In this document: positions 8,505-17,982 of the stretch, in pieces | Position numbering within the stretch: position 1 is the stretch's first letter | How the letters are laid out: each line of letters begins with the position of its first letter | NCBI RefSeq assembly: GCF_042648145.1 | Contig: NZ_JBHRWV010000002.1 | Location: forward strand, 285,180 to 349,179 | Source: Salinicoccus sesuvii | GTDB taxonomy: Bacteria; Bacillota; Bacilli; Staphylococcales; Salinicoccaceae | Reading direction: 5' to 3' | DNA length: 64,000 nucleotides | The notes under the pieces: generated by a model | Databases searched by the model: none | What the model was told of the DNA's origin: nothing | The model's input: only the letters and a program-made list of their open reading frames with translations | Program-made: the position numbers and the translations under genes

Positions 8505-9749
8505 ATGAGAACATCACCCATCCAGCCAGAGACTTTCAAAGCATTCATGGCCGAGTACGACAGTTATGCTCACTATATGCATGATTCGCTGTATTATGAC
8601 TATATTTCAGAGGTTCAGGATACCCACATCCTTGGATTATATGAAGCGGATGCGCTTATCGGAGTTTCTATGATTAGTGGCCGTTCTGTACTGAAGCGGT
8701 ACAGAATTTTCACGTCTCATGCCGGACCGTTGATCCAGCCGTTCTCGAATGAAAGACTGAAGTTTTTCCTAAAAGAGATTGATGCGTACGCAAAAAAGCA
8801 GGGTGCGATCAAAATGGTCCATTCTCCTTACCAGATTTATCAGATGCGCAATAGCGACGGCGAAGCAATCGATAGCGAATTGAACAACCCTGAGATCATG
8901 GAAGTATACAGCAGCCTTGGGTATAGCCACAATGGATTTACAAAGCAACTGGTGACTAGTGAGATGCTGAGATATCAAGCTGTGCTCGATATCAGTAGGG
9001 ATGAAGATGCACTTATAAAAAGTATGGATCAAAAAACCCGCTACAATACACGAGCGAGTGAGCAGATGTGCATCAGGGTGAGGTATCTGGAAGAAGATGA
9101 ATATGATAAATTCATAGAGATCTATAAAGATACCGAAGAGCGCATCGGTTTTGATCCTGTGAGCAGTCAGAAAATCAAGACCCTTCTTCGAACTTTGAAA
9201 GACCGTACTTATCTGACACTGAGCTATATCGATTTAGAAGAATATTTGGCGAAGCTCAGCGAAGAACTCGAGACACTCGTCTCCGATCAGAAGGAGATGC
9301 AGAGTAAGCTTGATAGTGGGCAAGGAACGAAGCGCATGAAGGGCAGACTGAATGAGTTGAAGGATCTGGTAGCTAATAAAGAAAAGCGTCTCGAGAAAAT
9401 CCGTGGCGTCCAAGCTGAGTATGGAAATGTCATAGAACTCTCCGCTGGTATGTATTACTACAACACCCATGAAATGGTCTATCTTTTCAGTGGCAGCTAT
9501 CCTGAGCATTCCATGTTCATGGGTACCAACTACACAACATGGCATATGATCAAGGAAGCTAAGAAATTGGGAGTCGGACGTTTTAATTTCTTTGGACTGA
9601 CTGGAGACTTCACGGAAGCATCAAAGGACTACGGGGTCTATAAGTTCAAAAAGGGCTATGATCCATTGATAGAGGAATTGCCGGGGACATTTGAAAAAAT
9701 ATTCAACAAACCGGTGTACAAGCTAGCCCAGAAAATGAATAAAGTTTAG
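8505..9749 (+). CDS. Third FemABX-family aminoacyltransferase, divergent
   Basis: This 414-residue FemABX protein keeps the coiled-coil arm (about residues 240-300) and the C-terminal FNFFGLTGDFTEASKDYGVYKFKKGYD block, but it is clearly diverged from FemA and FemB. At the site where both neighbours have S(L/Q)RKRNIKKA it reads KTRYNTRASEQ, and the usual NRGP of lobe 1 is replaced by SHAGP. An upstream TTG at 8475 overlaps the femB stop, but ATG 8505 is preferred because AGGAAAGG (8486-8493) precedes it. It may add a different residue or act on another acceptor, like the staphylococcal FmhA/FmhC paralogues. It is unlikely to be FemX/FmhB. Confidence 0.85.
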   Translation: MRTSPIQPETFKAFMAEYDSYAHYMHDSLYYDYISEVQDTHILGLYEADALIGVSMISGRSVLKRYRIFTSHAGPLIQPFSNERLKFFLKEIDAYAKKQGAIKMVHSPYQIYQMRNSDGEAIDSELNNPEIMEVYSSLGYSHNGFTKQLVTSEMLRYQAVLDISRDEDALIKSMDQKTRYNTRASEQMCIRVRYLEEDEYDKFIEIYKDTEERIGFDPVSSQKIKTLLRTLKDRTYLTLSYIDLEEYLAKLSEELETLVSDQKEMQSKLDSGQGTKRMKGRLNELKDLVANKEKRLEKIRGVQAEYGNVIELSAGMYYYNTHEMVYLFSGSYPEHSMFMGTNYTTWHMIKEAKKLGVGRFNFFGLTGDFTEASKDYGVYKFKKGYDPLIEELPGTFEKIFNKPVYKLAQKMNKV

Positions 9750-9753
9750 ATGA

Positions 9754-9790
9754 AAAAAGGAGCTATAGCAAATTGCTATAGCTCCTTTTT
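9754..9790. terminator. Bidirectional terminator after the fem operon
   Basis: GGAGCTATAGCAA/TTGCTATAGCTCC is flanked by A- and T-runs on both sides. The stop codon of the converging SSS symporter gene lies inside the right arm. Confidence 0.9.
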
Positions 9791-11524
9791 GTTGTAGGTG
9801 TTCTCTAGTAGTGTACCGTATTTTTTATTCCAAATCTTGTAGGAAATGAAATAGAATATGGCAGTTACAACGACTAGTCCAAGAATGATCGGCCAGAACC
9901 ACCCGGAAACAACACCGTCCTGATAGGCAAGTCCGATATTGGAAAATAGTACAAAACAGAATACCATGGCGCCAACGAGTATCGTTGTAACCGGCAGCGC
10001 AAACTTCCACGGCACCATATCCACCTTAGGATTGTATGTGAAATCATGTGGTCTCGCTAACGGCCTGACGATTCCAGATACTATCATGATCACAACAGCG
10101 AGTACAAAGAGCATACCTTGGATATGGATAAAGCTAATGTTGAACTCGATTCCAAAGAAGGTCGGCAACCCCCATATCAGCATGTAGTATAGAACAACAT
10201 GGACAATGATGGCGACTTTTGGACCAATTGGCGGCACCTTTTTAGAGAAGATACCGACAAGTATGATTGCGATGACCGGGATATTGAAAAATCCGGTGAA
10301 CTCTCTGATGATATTCCATAGACCATCCGGTGCACGGAGCAGCAGAGGGGCGATAAAGAAGGAAGTCAGTGCCAGAAGTGTACCAAACCATTTACTGATT
10401 GTGATCATTTCTCTGTCTGATGCATTCTTTTTGAATTTAACTTTATAGATGTCGTATGCAAACATGGTTGCTGCACTGTTGAGCAGTGAGTTGAAACTGG
10501 AAAGCACTGCCCCAAGAAGTACAGCAAGGAAAAATCCACTTAAAATAGGCGGCAGCAGTTCATTAATCAAAGCCGGGTAGGCAAGGTCCATATTTTGAAG
10601 ATCTGATCCATACAGATGAAAAGCGATAATTCCTGGAATCATCATCATGAATGGGACAAGCATCTTAAGAAAGCCGGTGAAAAGTGTTCCTTTTTGACCT
10701 TCAGCTAAACTTTTAGCTCCAAGTGTCCGCTGGATAACATACTGATTAGTTCCCCAATAGAACAAGTTGGCAAAAATCATACCTGTGAATATTGTGCCAA
10801 AAGGGACGGAATCTTCGCTTGAACCAATTGAATTGAGCTTCTCAGGATTTTCCGTTGCGATTGTCTTCATTCCTTCGAAGATATTACCGTTACCGAGTGC
10901 GTAGAAGCCGATAATCGGAACAAGGAGACCGATAGCTAAAAGTCCAATACCATTTAAAGTGTCCGATATGGCAACAGCACGTAGTCCACCGAAAATTGCA
11001 TAGCAGGCACCAATAATGCCTACTATCCAAATGACAATCCACATGGACTGCTCAAGAGACAATCCAAGAAGTTCTGGTACATCGAAGAGCTGGAGTACGG
11101 CAATAGCGCCTGAATAAAGTACAGAAGGAATTGTAACGAAAGTATATCCCATCATGAACAGGAGAGTGACCATCATACGGGTGCCTTCGTCGAATCTACT
11201 GTTTACAAATCCGGGTAACGTTGTGAAGGCACCGCCTATGTATCTCGGTAGAAGTACGAGCGCAAGAATAATAACCGATATTCCCGCCGTCACTTCCCAT
11301 GCCATATTCGACATGTTTGCGCTGTAAGCCTGGCCATTTAAGCCTACTAGCTGTTCTGCAGAAAGATTTGTAAGAACGAGGGATCCAGCAATGAACCCTC
11401 CGGTAAGACCACGACCGGCGAGAAAGTAACCGTCACTGTCGCCGACAGTATTTCTCGTCTTGTAATAGGAATACCATGCGACAAATGCCATAAAAAGGAT
11501 GCATGTAATAATAGTGAAAGTCAT
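9776..11524 (-). CDS. Sodium:solute symporter family (SSS) transporter
   Basis: This 582-residue, 14-helix sodium-coupled transporter belongs to the SSS/SLC5 family. Family marks include DGYFLAGRGLTGGFIAGSL after helix 1, FATTLPGF-like GAFTTLPGFVNSRF, GGLRAVAISDTLNGIGL, and AVLLGAVLSSFNSLLNSAAT for the sodium site. Its length and motifs resemble the YidK/SglT-type sugar or myo-inositol branch rather than PutP or PanF, but the substrate is not determined. The gene is monocistronic and shares a terminator with the converging fem operon. There is no catabolic gene next to it. Confidence 0.85.
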   Translation of the reverse strand: MTFTIITCILFMAFVAWYSYYKTRNTVGDSDGYFLAGRGLTGGFIAGSLVLTNLSAEQLVGLNGQAYSANMSNMAWEVTAGISVIILALVLLPRYIGGAFTTLPGFVNSRFDEGTRMMVTLLFMMGYTFVTIPSVLYSGAIAVLQLFDVPELLGLSLEQSMWIVIWIVGIIGACYAIFGGLRAVAISDTLNGIGLLAIGLLVPIIGFYALGNGNIFEGMKTIATENPEKLNSIGSSEDSVPFGTIFTGMIFANLFYWGTNQYVIQRTLGAKSLAEGQKGTLFTGFLKMLVPFMMMIPGIIAFHLYGSDLQNMDLAYPALINELLPPILSGFFLAVLLGAVLSSFNSLLNSAATMFAYDIYKVKFKKNASDREMITISKWFGTLLALTSFFIAPLLLRAPDGLWNIIREFTGFFNIPVIAIILVGIFSKKVPPIGPKVAIIVHVVLYYMLIWGLPTFFGIEFNISFIHIQGMLFVLAVVIMIVSGIVRPLARPHDFTYNPKVDMVPWKFALPVTTILVGAMVFCFVLFSNIGLAYQDGVVSGWFWPIILGLVVVTAIFYFISYKIWNKKYGTLLENTYNKKEL

Positions 11525-11673
11525 TTTATCAGCTCCATGAATAAATATGAAATTATCATTTATACTATATATGTACTAATTATAGATTATTAAACACAAA
11601 GTGTAAAAATTATCCTAAAATCGGATTCATTTCAACTGTCTATTTAACGAGGGTTTTACATACATTAACTAAA

Positions 11674-11734
11674 AGTGAACAATAACTATAAAAAGGTTAA
11701 TAAATAATGTTTATTTACTTGTTTTTTATTCACT
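11674..11734. other. Inverted repeats upstream of the recombinase (possible res-like site)
   Basis: AGTGAA (11674-11679) and TTCACT (11729-11734) face each other around a smaller palindrome AAATAA-TGT-TTATTT (11702-11716). Small serine recombinases usually act at a site just upstream of their own gene made of such repeats. The assignment is tentative because the DNA is very AT-rich. Confidence 0.3.
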
Positions 11735-11747
11735 GTATGATTATACT
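11719..11747 (+). promoter_or_regulatory. Predicted promoter of the serine recombinase gene
   Basis: TTGTTT and TATACT are separated by 17 bp. The promoter overlaps the right side of the inverted repeats, so recombinase binding could repress its own gene. Confidence 0.55.
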
Positions 11748-11791
11748 TACTATACACCGTTTAAAATACATTAAGAGGGAAAGGTGTAAAA

Positions 11792-12352
11792 ATGAGTAAA
11801 ATAGGATATGCGCGAGTAAGTACCAAAGGTCAAAACCTTGAAAGTCAAATGGATATGCTCGAAGAAGCTGGCTGTATCAAGATTTTTTCAGAAAAAGTAA
11901 GTGGTAGAAAGGCTGAACGCACGGAGCTTGAGAAATGTCTAGACTATATGCGAGAGGGCGACACAATGGTGATTACCAAGCTGGACCGCCTGGGACGTAC
12001 GACAAAACAGCTTATCGAGCTGTCTACAGCACTGGAAAAGCGTGGTATTGATCTAGAAATCATCAATATGAATGTGACAACCAAAGATCCAATGGGTAAA
12101 ATGTTTTTTACAATGATGTCGGCATTTGCAGAACTTGAAGCAAGCTTGCTTAGCGAACGTACAAAAAAAGGGCTTGAATCAGCGCGTGCACGTGGCAGAA
12201 ACGGTGGCAGACCTGGAGTTGCAGACGATAAAAAAGCGATGATACAGTCATTGTATGATACACAGAAATATACCGGAAAACAAATTGCAGATATGGTTGG
12301 CGTATCTAGAGCGACAGTATATAAAGTTGTAAATGAATCAAAAGAAGAATGA
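11792..12352 (+). CDS. Small serine recombinase (resolvase/invertase family)
   Basis: This 186-residue site-specific recombinase has the catalytic serine at S10 in GYARVS, the arginine-containing KLDRLGRTTKQL block, the dimer helix ARGR-NGGRPG linker and a C-terminal helix-turn-helix (TGKQIADMVGVSRATVYKVV). It resembles the Tn552/Bin-type resolvases of staphylococcal plasmids and transposons. It stands alone on the chromosome, with no transposase, replication gene or invertible segment recognisable beside it, and the flanks are much more AT-rich than neighbouring genes. It is probably a remnant of an integrated mobile element. AGAGGGAAAGGTG precedes the ATG. Confidence 0.9.
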   Translation: MSKIGYARVSTKGQNLESQMDMLEEAGCIKIFSEKVSGRKAERTELEKCLDYMREGDTMVITKLDRLGRTTKQLIELSTALEKRGIDLEIINMNVTTKDPMGKMFFTMMSAFAELEASLLSERTKKGLESARARGRNGGRPGVADDKKAMIQSLYDTQKYTGKQIADMVGVSRATVYKVVNESKEE

Positions 12353-12392
12353 TATCTAAATGTTAACATAGATAACAAAGAATAAATATTGA

Positions 12393-12433
12393 AATACCTG
12401 GTTATGGAGACAATCCAAACCAGGTATTTTTTT
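12393..12433 (+). terminator. Terminator of the recombinase gene
   Basis: AATACCTGGTT pairs with AACCAGGTATT across a 14-nt loop and is followed by seven or more T. Confidence 0.88.
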
Positions 12434-12478
12434 GTCGTATAAAGAGTAATTTTACTTCCCGAATAATTATTTATTATA

Positions 12479-12510
<32 letters not shown>

Positions 12511-12774
12511 GTATATAGAGAAAGAGAGCACCCTTTTTATCCTTCTGTCTACAAACATTGTCTATTAACTATTACACTATGAGTAAATTGTCGCTCTTCA
12601 TGATATGGCTCGGAATCTCGACTGCTGGTATCAATTTATTATAGCATTCAAGTGATTCAATTTTGATTCTCATGATTGATATCTCTAAGCACTATTTAAT
12701 CTCAATTCTCCTGTCTATATATAATATACATGTTTAGCTAATATCATATGTACGTGTTTCATTTATATATCAAT

Positions 12775-12803
12775 AAAAAACAGCCACCCTCAGGCAGCTG
12801 TCC
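12775..12803 (-). terminator. Terminator of the small membrane protein gene
   Basis: Read on the minus strand, a 9-bp stem (with two G-T pairs) and a TGAG loop are followed by TTTTTT just downstream of the 12810 stop codon. Confidence 0.85.
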
Positions 12804-12809
12804 TTTTAA

Positions 12810-13145
12810 TCATGTTTTATTATTATGTGCTGTATCTGGATCATTCAACTCTGCTTTTGTCGCAGGTTCTGATGCAATCTCTCTTTTCCTTCTTCTACCT
12901 CTAACGTACACCCACGTGAGTACGCTGACGATAAACGATAATATACCGAGGAATAACGCATAACCCATTAATGGTTCCCAGTTCGTATTTTCAACGAAGT
13001 TCGGTATGATGAATGCAGCTAACCCCATAATTATTAAAACAACGACTGGAACAATGATATATCTTCTCAAAGCAAGTCCTGCAATTGCAGTTAAAAGAAT
13101 GACAGCAAGTATGCTGAAAACATAGAAACTTGGATTTTGTATCAT
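12810..13145 (-). CDS. Small membrane protein, function unknown
   Basis: This 111-residue protein has three hydrophobic segments: about residues 8-28, 30-47 and 59-78. The first two are separated by LRRYI and the third is followed by a basic RGRRRKR stop-transfer stretch. The C-terminus is polar and cytoplasmic. It is reminiscent of DUF2651-type membrane proteins of Bacillota, but I cannot confirm this. The start is ATG 13145, which has GGAGGTGAAAGT directly upstream; the longer ORF from 13193 lacks a ribosome binding site. The gene is monocistronic, with its own terminator. Confidence 0.7.
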   Translation of the reverse strand: MIQNPSFYVFSILAVILLTAIAGLALRRYIIVPVVVLIIMGLAAFIIPNFVENTNWEPLMGYALFLGILSFIVSVLTWVYVRGRRRKREIASEPATKAELNDPDTAHNNKT

Positions 13146-13301
13146 ACTTTCACCTCCAAAGGATTTAATATAAGTAATATTCTCGATTTTCACTGGTTTG
13201 AAACTTAATGCTTTTATATAGTAATGATTTTAATTTTTTGAATTTTCCTGTATAATGAAATCATTACTTCGGTTTCCGAAATTAAAGGAGTGTCAATAAC
13301 A

Positions 13302-15107
13302 ATGGAACAGTTAAAATCAAGAAATGAAGTTGAAGAAAAGTATACGTGGGATCTTTCTGATCTTTTTGTTTCTGATGAGGCGTTCGAATCAGCCGTAGAG
13401 AACGTTAGACCAGAAATAAAAGCATTTAGCGAAAAATATTCAGGTAGTCTATCGGACGCAAAAACTGCAATTGAAGCGATTGAGTATTACAAGGATCTGA
13501 CCGAATCTCTCGTGCCGATTGGTGCATATGCCAACCTTAGAATGGCTTCTGATCAGGGAGATGCTTCGGCACAGCGGCTTAGCGGTCTTGCAAGCAATAT
13601 CGGTACATACTACAGCAGCGAAACGAGTTTTCTAACAAGCGAACTGCTTCAGAAGGATGCGTCTTTCCTCGAAGATATCAAGAGCGAGTCATCTGAGTTC
13701 GAGAGTTTTGTGGACGAACTACTGAAGCACAAGCCATATCAGTTAGACGCTAATGTAGAAAAGGCGCTTGCCTCCTACTCTACTGTATTCGAAGGTCCAT
13801 ACAGTCTTTATCAAAAAACTAAACTGCTCGATATCGATTTCGGTACTTTCAGTGCTAATGGAGAAGAAATCCCTCTCTCATACTTGGCTTTTGAAGGTGA
13901 ATTGGAAGGTCATGAAAATGCAGAAATCAGACGTAACGCGTTCCGTGCGTTCAGTGATAAGCTTGGTCAATACCAACACACAACAGCTGCAACATACGAT
14001 CTTCAGCTTAAACAGGAAAAGACGACAGCAGATCTCCGTGGATTCGATTCAGTGTTTGACTACCTGCTCCACCGTCAGGACGTCGACCAGTCGCTCTATA
14101 ATCGTCAGATCGATATGATTATGAGCGATCTTGCCCCGCATATGAGAAGATATGCCAAATTACTAAAGCGTGTGCACGGCCTCGATGAAATGAAGTATGA
14201 AGACCTTAAAATTTCCCTCGATCCATCATCAGAGCCTGAAATCAGCATCGAGGAATCTAGAAAATACATTAATGATGCACTCGCAATCATGGGAGATGAC
14301 TATATCAACATGGTCAATCGCGCCTATGATGAACGTTGGATCGATTTTGTGAAAAATAAAGGTAAGTCTACTGGTGCATTCTGCTCCAGTCCATACGGAT
14401 CTCACCCATTCATATTAATTTCTTGGACATCACTTATGACTGAAGTATTTGTTCTGGCCCATGAACTTGGCCATGCCGGCCACTTTTATAATGCCAATCG
14501 TTCCCAAAATGTATTCGATTCAAGAAGTTCCATGTACTTTGTCGAAGCACCAAGTACAATGAATGAAATGCTTATGGCGAACCACCTGCTTGAGAATTCA
14601 GATGATCCTAAATTCAAGCGTTGGGTTATCAGCTCAATCATTTCCAGAACATACTATCACAACTGTGTAACACACTTGCTTGAAGCTGCCTATCAACGTG
14701 AAGTGTATAAAAAAGTAGATCAGAATGAGAGCGTCTCCGCGCCTGTTTTGAATCAGCTCAAGCGCGAAGTAATCGAGCAGTTCTGGGGAGATGATGTTTC
14801 AATCACTGAAGGTGCAGAGCTGACATGGATGAGACAGCCGCATTACTATATGGGACTTTATCCATATACGTACTCCGCCGGACTGACCATTGCAACAGCA
14901 ATGAGCAAAAGAGTAATGAACGAAGGACAAGCTGCAGTCGATGACTGGCTCAAGGTTCTAAATGCAGGTGGCACAAAAGATCCTGTAGAACTGGCACGTA
15001 TGGGTGGCGTTGATATTACTACCGAGCAACCACTGCGTGACACAATCGATTATATCGGTGAATTGGTCGATCAACTGGAGAAATTAACAGAAGAAATAGA
15101 AGGATAA
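13302..15107 (+). CDS. pepF: Oligoendopeptidase F (M3 metallopeptidase)
   Basis: PepF is a cytoplasmic zinc peptidase that cuts short peptides of about 7-17 residues. The 601-residue protein has an N-terminal helical domain and the M3 zinc motif HELGH at residues 387-391, with a downstream glutamate in EAPSTMNEM as third ligand. It is the normal family length. ATG 13302 is chosen because AAAGGAG (13284-13290) lies 11 nt before it and overlaps the alternative GTG at 13290. It is a single gene with a strong terminator. Confidence 0.93.
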   Translation: MEQLKSRNEVEEKYTWDLSDLFVSDEAFESAVENVRPEIKAFSEKYSGSLSDAKTAIEAIEYYKDLTESLVPIGAYANLRMASDQGDASAQRLSGLASNIGTYYSSETSFLTSELLQKDASFLEDIKSESSEFESFVDELLKHKPYQLDANVEKALASYSTVFEGPYSLYQKTKLLDIDFGTFSANGEEIPLSYLAFEGELEGHENAEIRRNAFRAFSDKLGQYQHTTAATYDLQLKQEKTTADLRGFDSVFDYLLHRQDVDQSLYNRQIDMIMSDLAPHMRRYAKLLKRVHGLDEMKYEDLKISLDPSSEPEISIEESRKYINDALAIMGDDYINMVNRAYDERWIDFVKNKGKSTGAFCSSPYGSHPFILISWTSLMTEVFVLAHELGHAGHFYNANRSQNVFDSRSSMYFVEAPSTMNEMLMANHLLENSDDPKFKRWVISSIISRTYYHNCVTHLLEAAYQREVYKKVDQNESVSAPVLNQLKREVIEQFWGDDVSITEGAELTWMRQPHYYMGLYPYTYSAGLTIATAMSKRVMNEGQAAVDDWLKVLNAGGTKDPVELARMGGVDITTEQPLRDTIDYIGELVDQLEKLTEEIEG

Positions 15108-15144
15108 GAATAAAACCCAGCCATTAGTGGCTGGGTTTTATTCT
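15107..15144. terminator. Bidirectional terminator between pepF and threonine aldolase
   Basis: A 17-bp stem (AGAATAAAACCCAGCCA and its complement) with loop TTAG has A- and T-rich outer arms, so it serves both converging genes. Confidence 0.9.
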
Positions 15145-15156
15145 TAATGAAATTCT

Positions 15157-16188
15157 CTATAGCTTTCTGATGTCCTTTATCAAGGCATCGACGTCCCCAT
15201 GGTTGGTTGACCAGCTTGTACAGAGACGGATGGCCTTTCTTGAAGCACCCACCTCTTCCCAGACATGGAATGCGTACTCAGTCTTCAATGTATCGATCTG
15301 AGCATCAGTAAGTATGGGAAAGATCTGGTTTGTAGTGGCCGGTGCATACATCTCTATCTGCTTCTCCTCAAAAGCTTGTGCCAGACGCTTGGCCATTTCT
15401 ATTGCGTGCTTAGATATCTTAAAATACAACCCATCTTCGAAAAGTACCTCGAACTGAATGCCAAGAAGTCTGCCTTTAGCCAGCATCCCGCCTTTTTGTT
15501 TCATGATATAGCGGAAGTCCGATTTTATCACTTCATTGGTGATGACAACGGCCTCGCCAAAAAGTGCGCCGACCTTTGTACCACCAATATAGAAAACATC
15601 GCACAAACGAGCTATATCCTCAATGCTTACATCATTGCTTTCCGATGCAAGCGCGTACCCAATTCTGGCGCCGTCAATCATAAGATATAGGTTGTTATGA
15701 GTACAGACATCCCTAAGACGTGTCAGCTCGTCATTAGAATACAGGGTGCCGGCTTCTGTTGGTTGGGAAATATAGACCATTTTCGGTTGTGGCATGTGCT
15801 CGTGGGTAGGATCATTCCAATGCGCCTCTACCGCAATCTTAACCTGTTCGGCAGCTATTTTGCCGTGGCTATTCTCCAATTCCAAAACTTTATGTCCTAT
15901 CGATTCGATCGCTCCTGTCTCATGACCAGCGATATGTCCACTGTCCGGTGCAATTACACCCTGATGGGGTCTGAGCATTGAGGCAATGATGGTCATATTT
16001 GCCTGAGTTCCTCCAGTCATAAAATGTACATCAACATCTGCGCCGCAGAGTTCACGTATATATCTTCTGGCTGTATCTGTATGGTAATCCATCCCGTAAC
16101 CCGGTAATTGTTCGTTATTGGTTTCATAAAGACGCTCCAGAATGGACTCATGTGCCCCTTCTATGTAATCACTATCAAATCTAATCAT
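15157..16188 (-). CDS. Low-specificity L-threonine aldolase (beta-eliminating lyase fold)
   Basis: This PLP enzyme splits threonine or allo-threonine into glycine and acetaldehyde. The Schiff-base lysine is K205 in YIGGTKVGALFGE. The N-terminal SDYIEGAHESILERL, the FMTGGTQANMT phosphate-binding loop and MIDGARIGYAL with the PLP-ring aspartate are all present. At 343 residues it is typical for the family. The DNA between it and cvfB carries the cvfB terminator, so it is a separate unit. In this cell it would supply glycine, a plausible need given the Fem-type bridges, but that link is inference. Confidence 0.88.
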   Translation of the reverse strand: MIRFDSDYIEGAHESILERLYETNNEQLPGYGMDYHTDTARRYIRELCGADVDVHFMTGGTQANMTIIASMLRPHQGVIAPDSGHIAGHETGAIESIGHKVLELENSHGKIAAEQVKIAVEAHWNDPTHEHMPQPKMVYISQPTEAGTLYSNDELTRLRDVCTHNNLYLMIDGARIGYALASESNDVSIEDIARLCDVFYIGGTKVGALFGEAVVITNEVIKSDFRYIMKQKGGMLAKGRLLGIQFEVLFEDGLYFKISKHAIEMAKRLAQAFEEKQIEMYAPATTNQIFPILTDAQIDTLKTEYAFHVWEEVGASRKAIRLCTSWSTNHGDVDALIKDIRKL

Positions 16189-16253
16189 CCAACCCCTCTT
16201 TTCACGTTTAAATATACTCCAAGCATACCTAATTGCCTGACGCTACTCAATAT

Positions 16254-16283
16254 AAAAGGCCCTCTCACACTCGAGGGCCTTTA
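16254..16283 (-). terminator. Terminator of cvfB
   Basis: On the minus strand, AAAGGCCCTC pairs with GAGGGCCTTT around an 8-nt loop and runs into TTTATA. Confidence 0.85.
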
Positions 16284-16288
16284 GATAT

Positions 16289-17158
16289 CTATTGGTTCTT
16301 TGCGATTGTTTCTTTATCTGTTTGCTCCACTTTGCCTTCTTTCATCAATCGACCGAGCGCACGTTTGAAAGATCCTTTAGACATGTTGAATGCTTCTTTT
16401 ATATCTTCAGGTGTACTTTTATCAGTCAGTGGCATGCTGCCACCATTCTTCGTAATATAATCCATTAGTTTCTCGCTATCTGCATCCATTTTTTTGTACG
16501 CCTGCTGGATGAAAGAGCCATTGATTTCCCCTTTTTCATTGATACCGATTACTCTGAATTTCTTCAATTCACCAAGACGGGGCTCTGACTCCCTTTCACT
16601 TTCATGCACAAATACTTTATGGCCATCTTCAGTCAGTAGGAATGTGCCAATCCTGAGCAGACGGTATGGTCGGCCTTCGAGCCATTTGTTCTTCATCTCT
16701 GCAAATTTCGATGCATCCATTGGCGTAAAACGTTCTGCTGCATCATTTTCGCTTAGTAACCTACCGTACAGTTGATTATCATGCTCTGCACGCAGTACAA
16801 GATACAGCTGATCCCCTTCTGTCGGCCAGACGTCCTTGACTTTAGGAAGATCAATCCATGGCACGAGAATGTCCCTTGGTGCACCAACATTCACATAGGC
16901 ACCATCCCTGTTGACTTCTGTAACAGTCGCATAACCGTACTGACCGACTGATGCTGTCGGTACAATGGGTGCGGCAAATAGTTCGCCACTTCTGTTCGGA
17001 TAAATGAAAGCACTGACCTGATCGCCGATTTCAAATTCTTCATCTGATGTCGAAGCGTTCATTCTAATATATTGTGCATCTTCTGTTTTCAGATGGTAGG
17101 TCGAACCTTCCTTTTTGATGACTTTCAAAAATTGTACTGTTCCTGATATGGGTTCCAT
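16289..17158 (-). CDS. cvfB: Conserved virulence factor B family, S1-type RNA-binding protein
   Basis: CvfB (YitL in Bacillus) is a cytoplasmic RNA-binding protein with three S1-like beta-barrels and a C-terminal winged helix; in S. aureus it affects exoprotein and virulence gene expression. This 289-residue protein shows S1-like blocks at about residues 1-60, 70-130 (GYATVTEVNRDGAYVNVG) and 150-215, and a final winged helix (STPEDIKEAFNMSKGSFKRALGRLMKEGKVE). AAGGAGATAAT precedes the ATG. The sirtuin gene lies 11 nt upstream on the same strand, so the two are probably co-transcribed. Confidence 0.9.
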   Translation of the reverse strand: MEPISGTVQFLKVIKKEGSTYHLKTEDAQYIRMNASTSDEEFEIGDQVSAFIYPNRSGELFAAPIVPTASVGQYGYATVTEVNRDGAYVNVGAPRDILVPWIDLPKVKDVWPTEGDQLYLVLRAEHDNQLYGRLLSENDAAERFTPMDASKFAEMKNKWLEGRPYRLLRIGTFLLTEDGHKVFVHESERESEPRLGELKKFRVIGINEKGEINGSFIQQAYKKMDADSEKLMDYITKNGGSMPLTDKSTPEDIKEAFNMSKGSFKRALGRLMKEGKVEQTDKETIAKNQ

Positions 17159-17169
17159 ATATTATCTCC

Positions 17170-17898
17170 TTAACTATTGTAGATGTGCTCGATGACTTCG
17201 GTCATATTCCGATTAATGACCAGGTCAGCTGCACGATCGAATGGTGTGCTGTCTTTATTAATGATAACGAAGTGGGTGCCGTTGAAATAATTGATAAGAA
17301 ATGCTGCCGGGTTGACGACAAGTGAAGTCCCCATGACCACAAGTGTGTCCGCCTGTACTAACTTGTCGATCGCAGACTGGATCACCGACTCGTCCAGCAT
17401 TTCTTCATAGAGTACAATGTCCGGTCTCAATATGCCGCCGCATCCACAGACGGTCAAATCCTGCTCGACGACTGTGTTTTTATTATACTTGACATTACAA
17501 TTAACGCAGTAGAAGCGGTTAATTGTTCCATGCAGTTCATCAACATTGCGACTGCCCGCCCCCGCATGAAGGCCATCTATATTCTGGGTAATGACACCAA
17601 GAGAACGCCCTTTTTGTTCTTCATTTGCAATGAAATCATGAGCGATATTGGGGAGTTTATCCAAATACATCAATCGTTTTCTATAAAAGCGGATAAAACT
17701 CTCAGGGGCATCTTCAAGATGTGACCGGCTTAGCAAGTATTCGGGAGAGTGCCCTCCCTGGCTAATCTCATCAAACAATCCGCCCATGCTTCTAAAGTCG
17801 GGAATGCCACTTTCTACAGAGACGCCTGCTCCCGTGAAAAATACACTGCGCTGGCTGTTTCTGATTATGTCTGAAAATCGGCCTGTTTCTTGTTCCAT
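17170..17898 (-). CDS. Sir2-family NAD-dependent protein deacylase
   Basis: Sirtuins remove acyl groups from lysines using NAD. The 242-residue protein has the full catalytic core: GAGVSVESGIPDFRS at 23-37, TQNIDGLH at 104-111 and the catalytic histidine H123 in ELHG. The zinc module is C131-x2-C134 with C151-x-C153, where a CxC replaces the usual second CxxC. It is the first gene of a probable two-gene unit with cvfB. AGGAGGTCAATGACCG precedes the ATG. The acyl specificity is not evident. Confidence 0.9.
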   Translation of the reverse strand: MEQETGRFSDIIRNSQRSVFFTGAGVSVESGIPDFRSMGGLFDEISQGGHSPEYLLSRSHLEDAPESFIRFYRKRLMYLDKLPNIAHDFIANEEQKGRSLGVITQNIDGLHAGAGSRNVDELHGTINRFYCVNCNVKYNKNTVVEQDLTVCGCGGILRPDIVLYEEMLDESVIQSAIDKLVQADTLVVMGTSLVVNPAAFLINYFNGTHFVIINKDSTPFDRAADLVINRNMTEVIEHIYNS

Positions 17899-17982
17899 CG
17901 GTCATTGACCTCCTAGAATTATATTTCAATGGTACCACAAATGTGGTATCATCGCTTAAGAATATACTAAAGGAGAGTGCCT

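Noticed and set aside
12579..12644. 21-codon ORF for a hydrophobic peptide (MSKLSLFMIWLGISTAG...) after the recombinase gene
   Set aside because: There is no Shine-Dalgarno, no clear promoter and no terminator behind it. Short hydrophobic ORFs are common by chance in AT-rich DNA.
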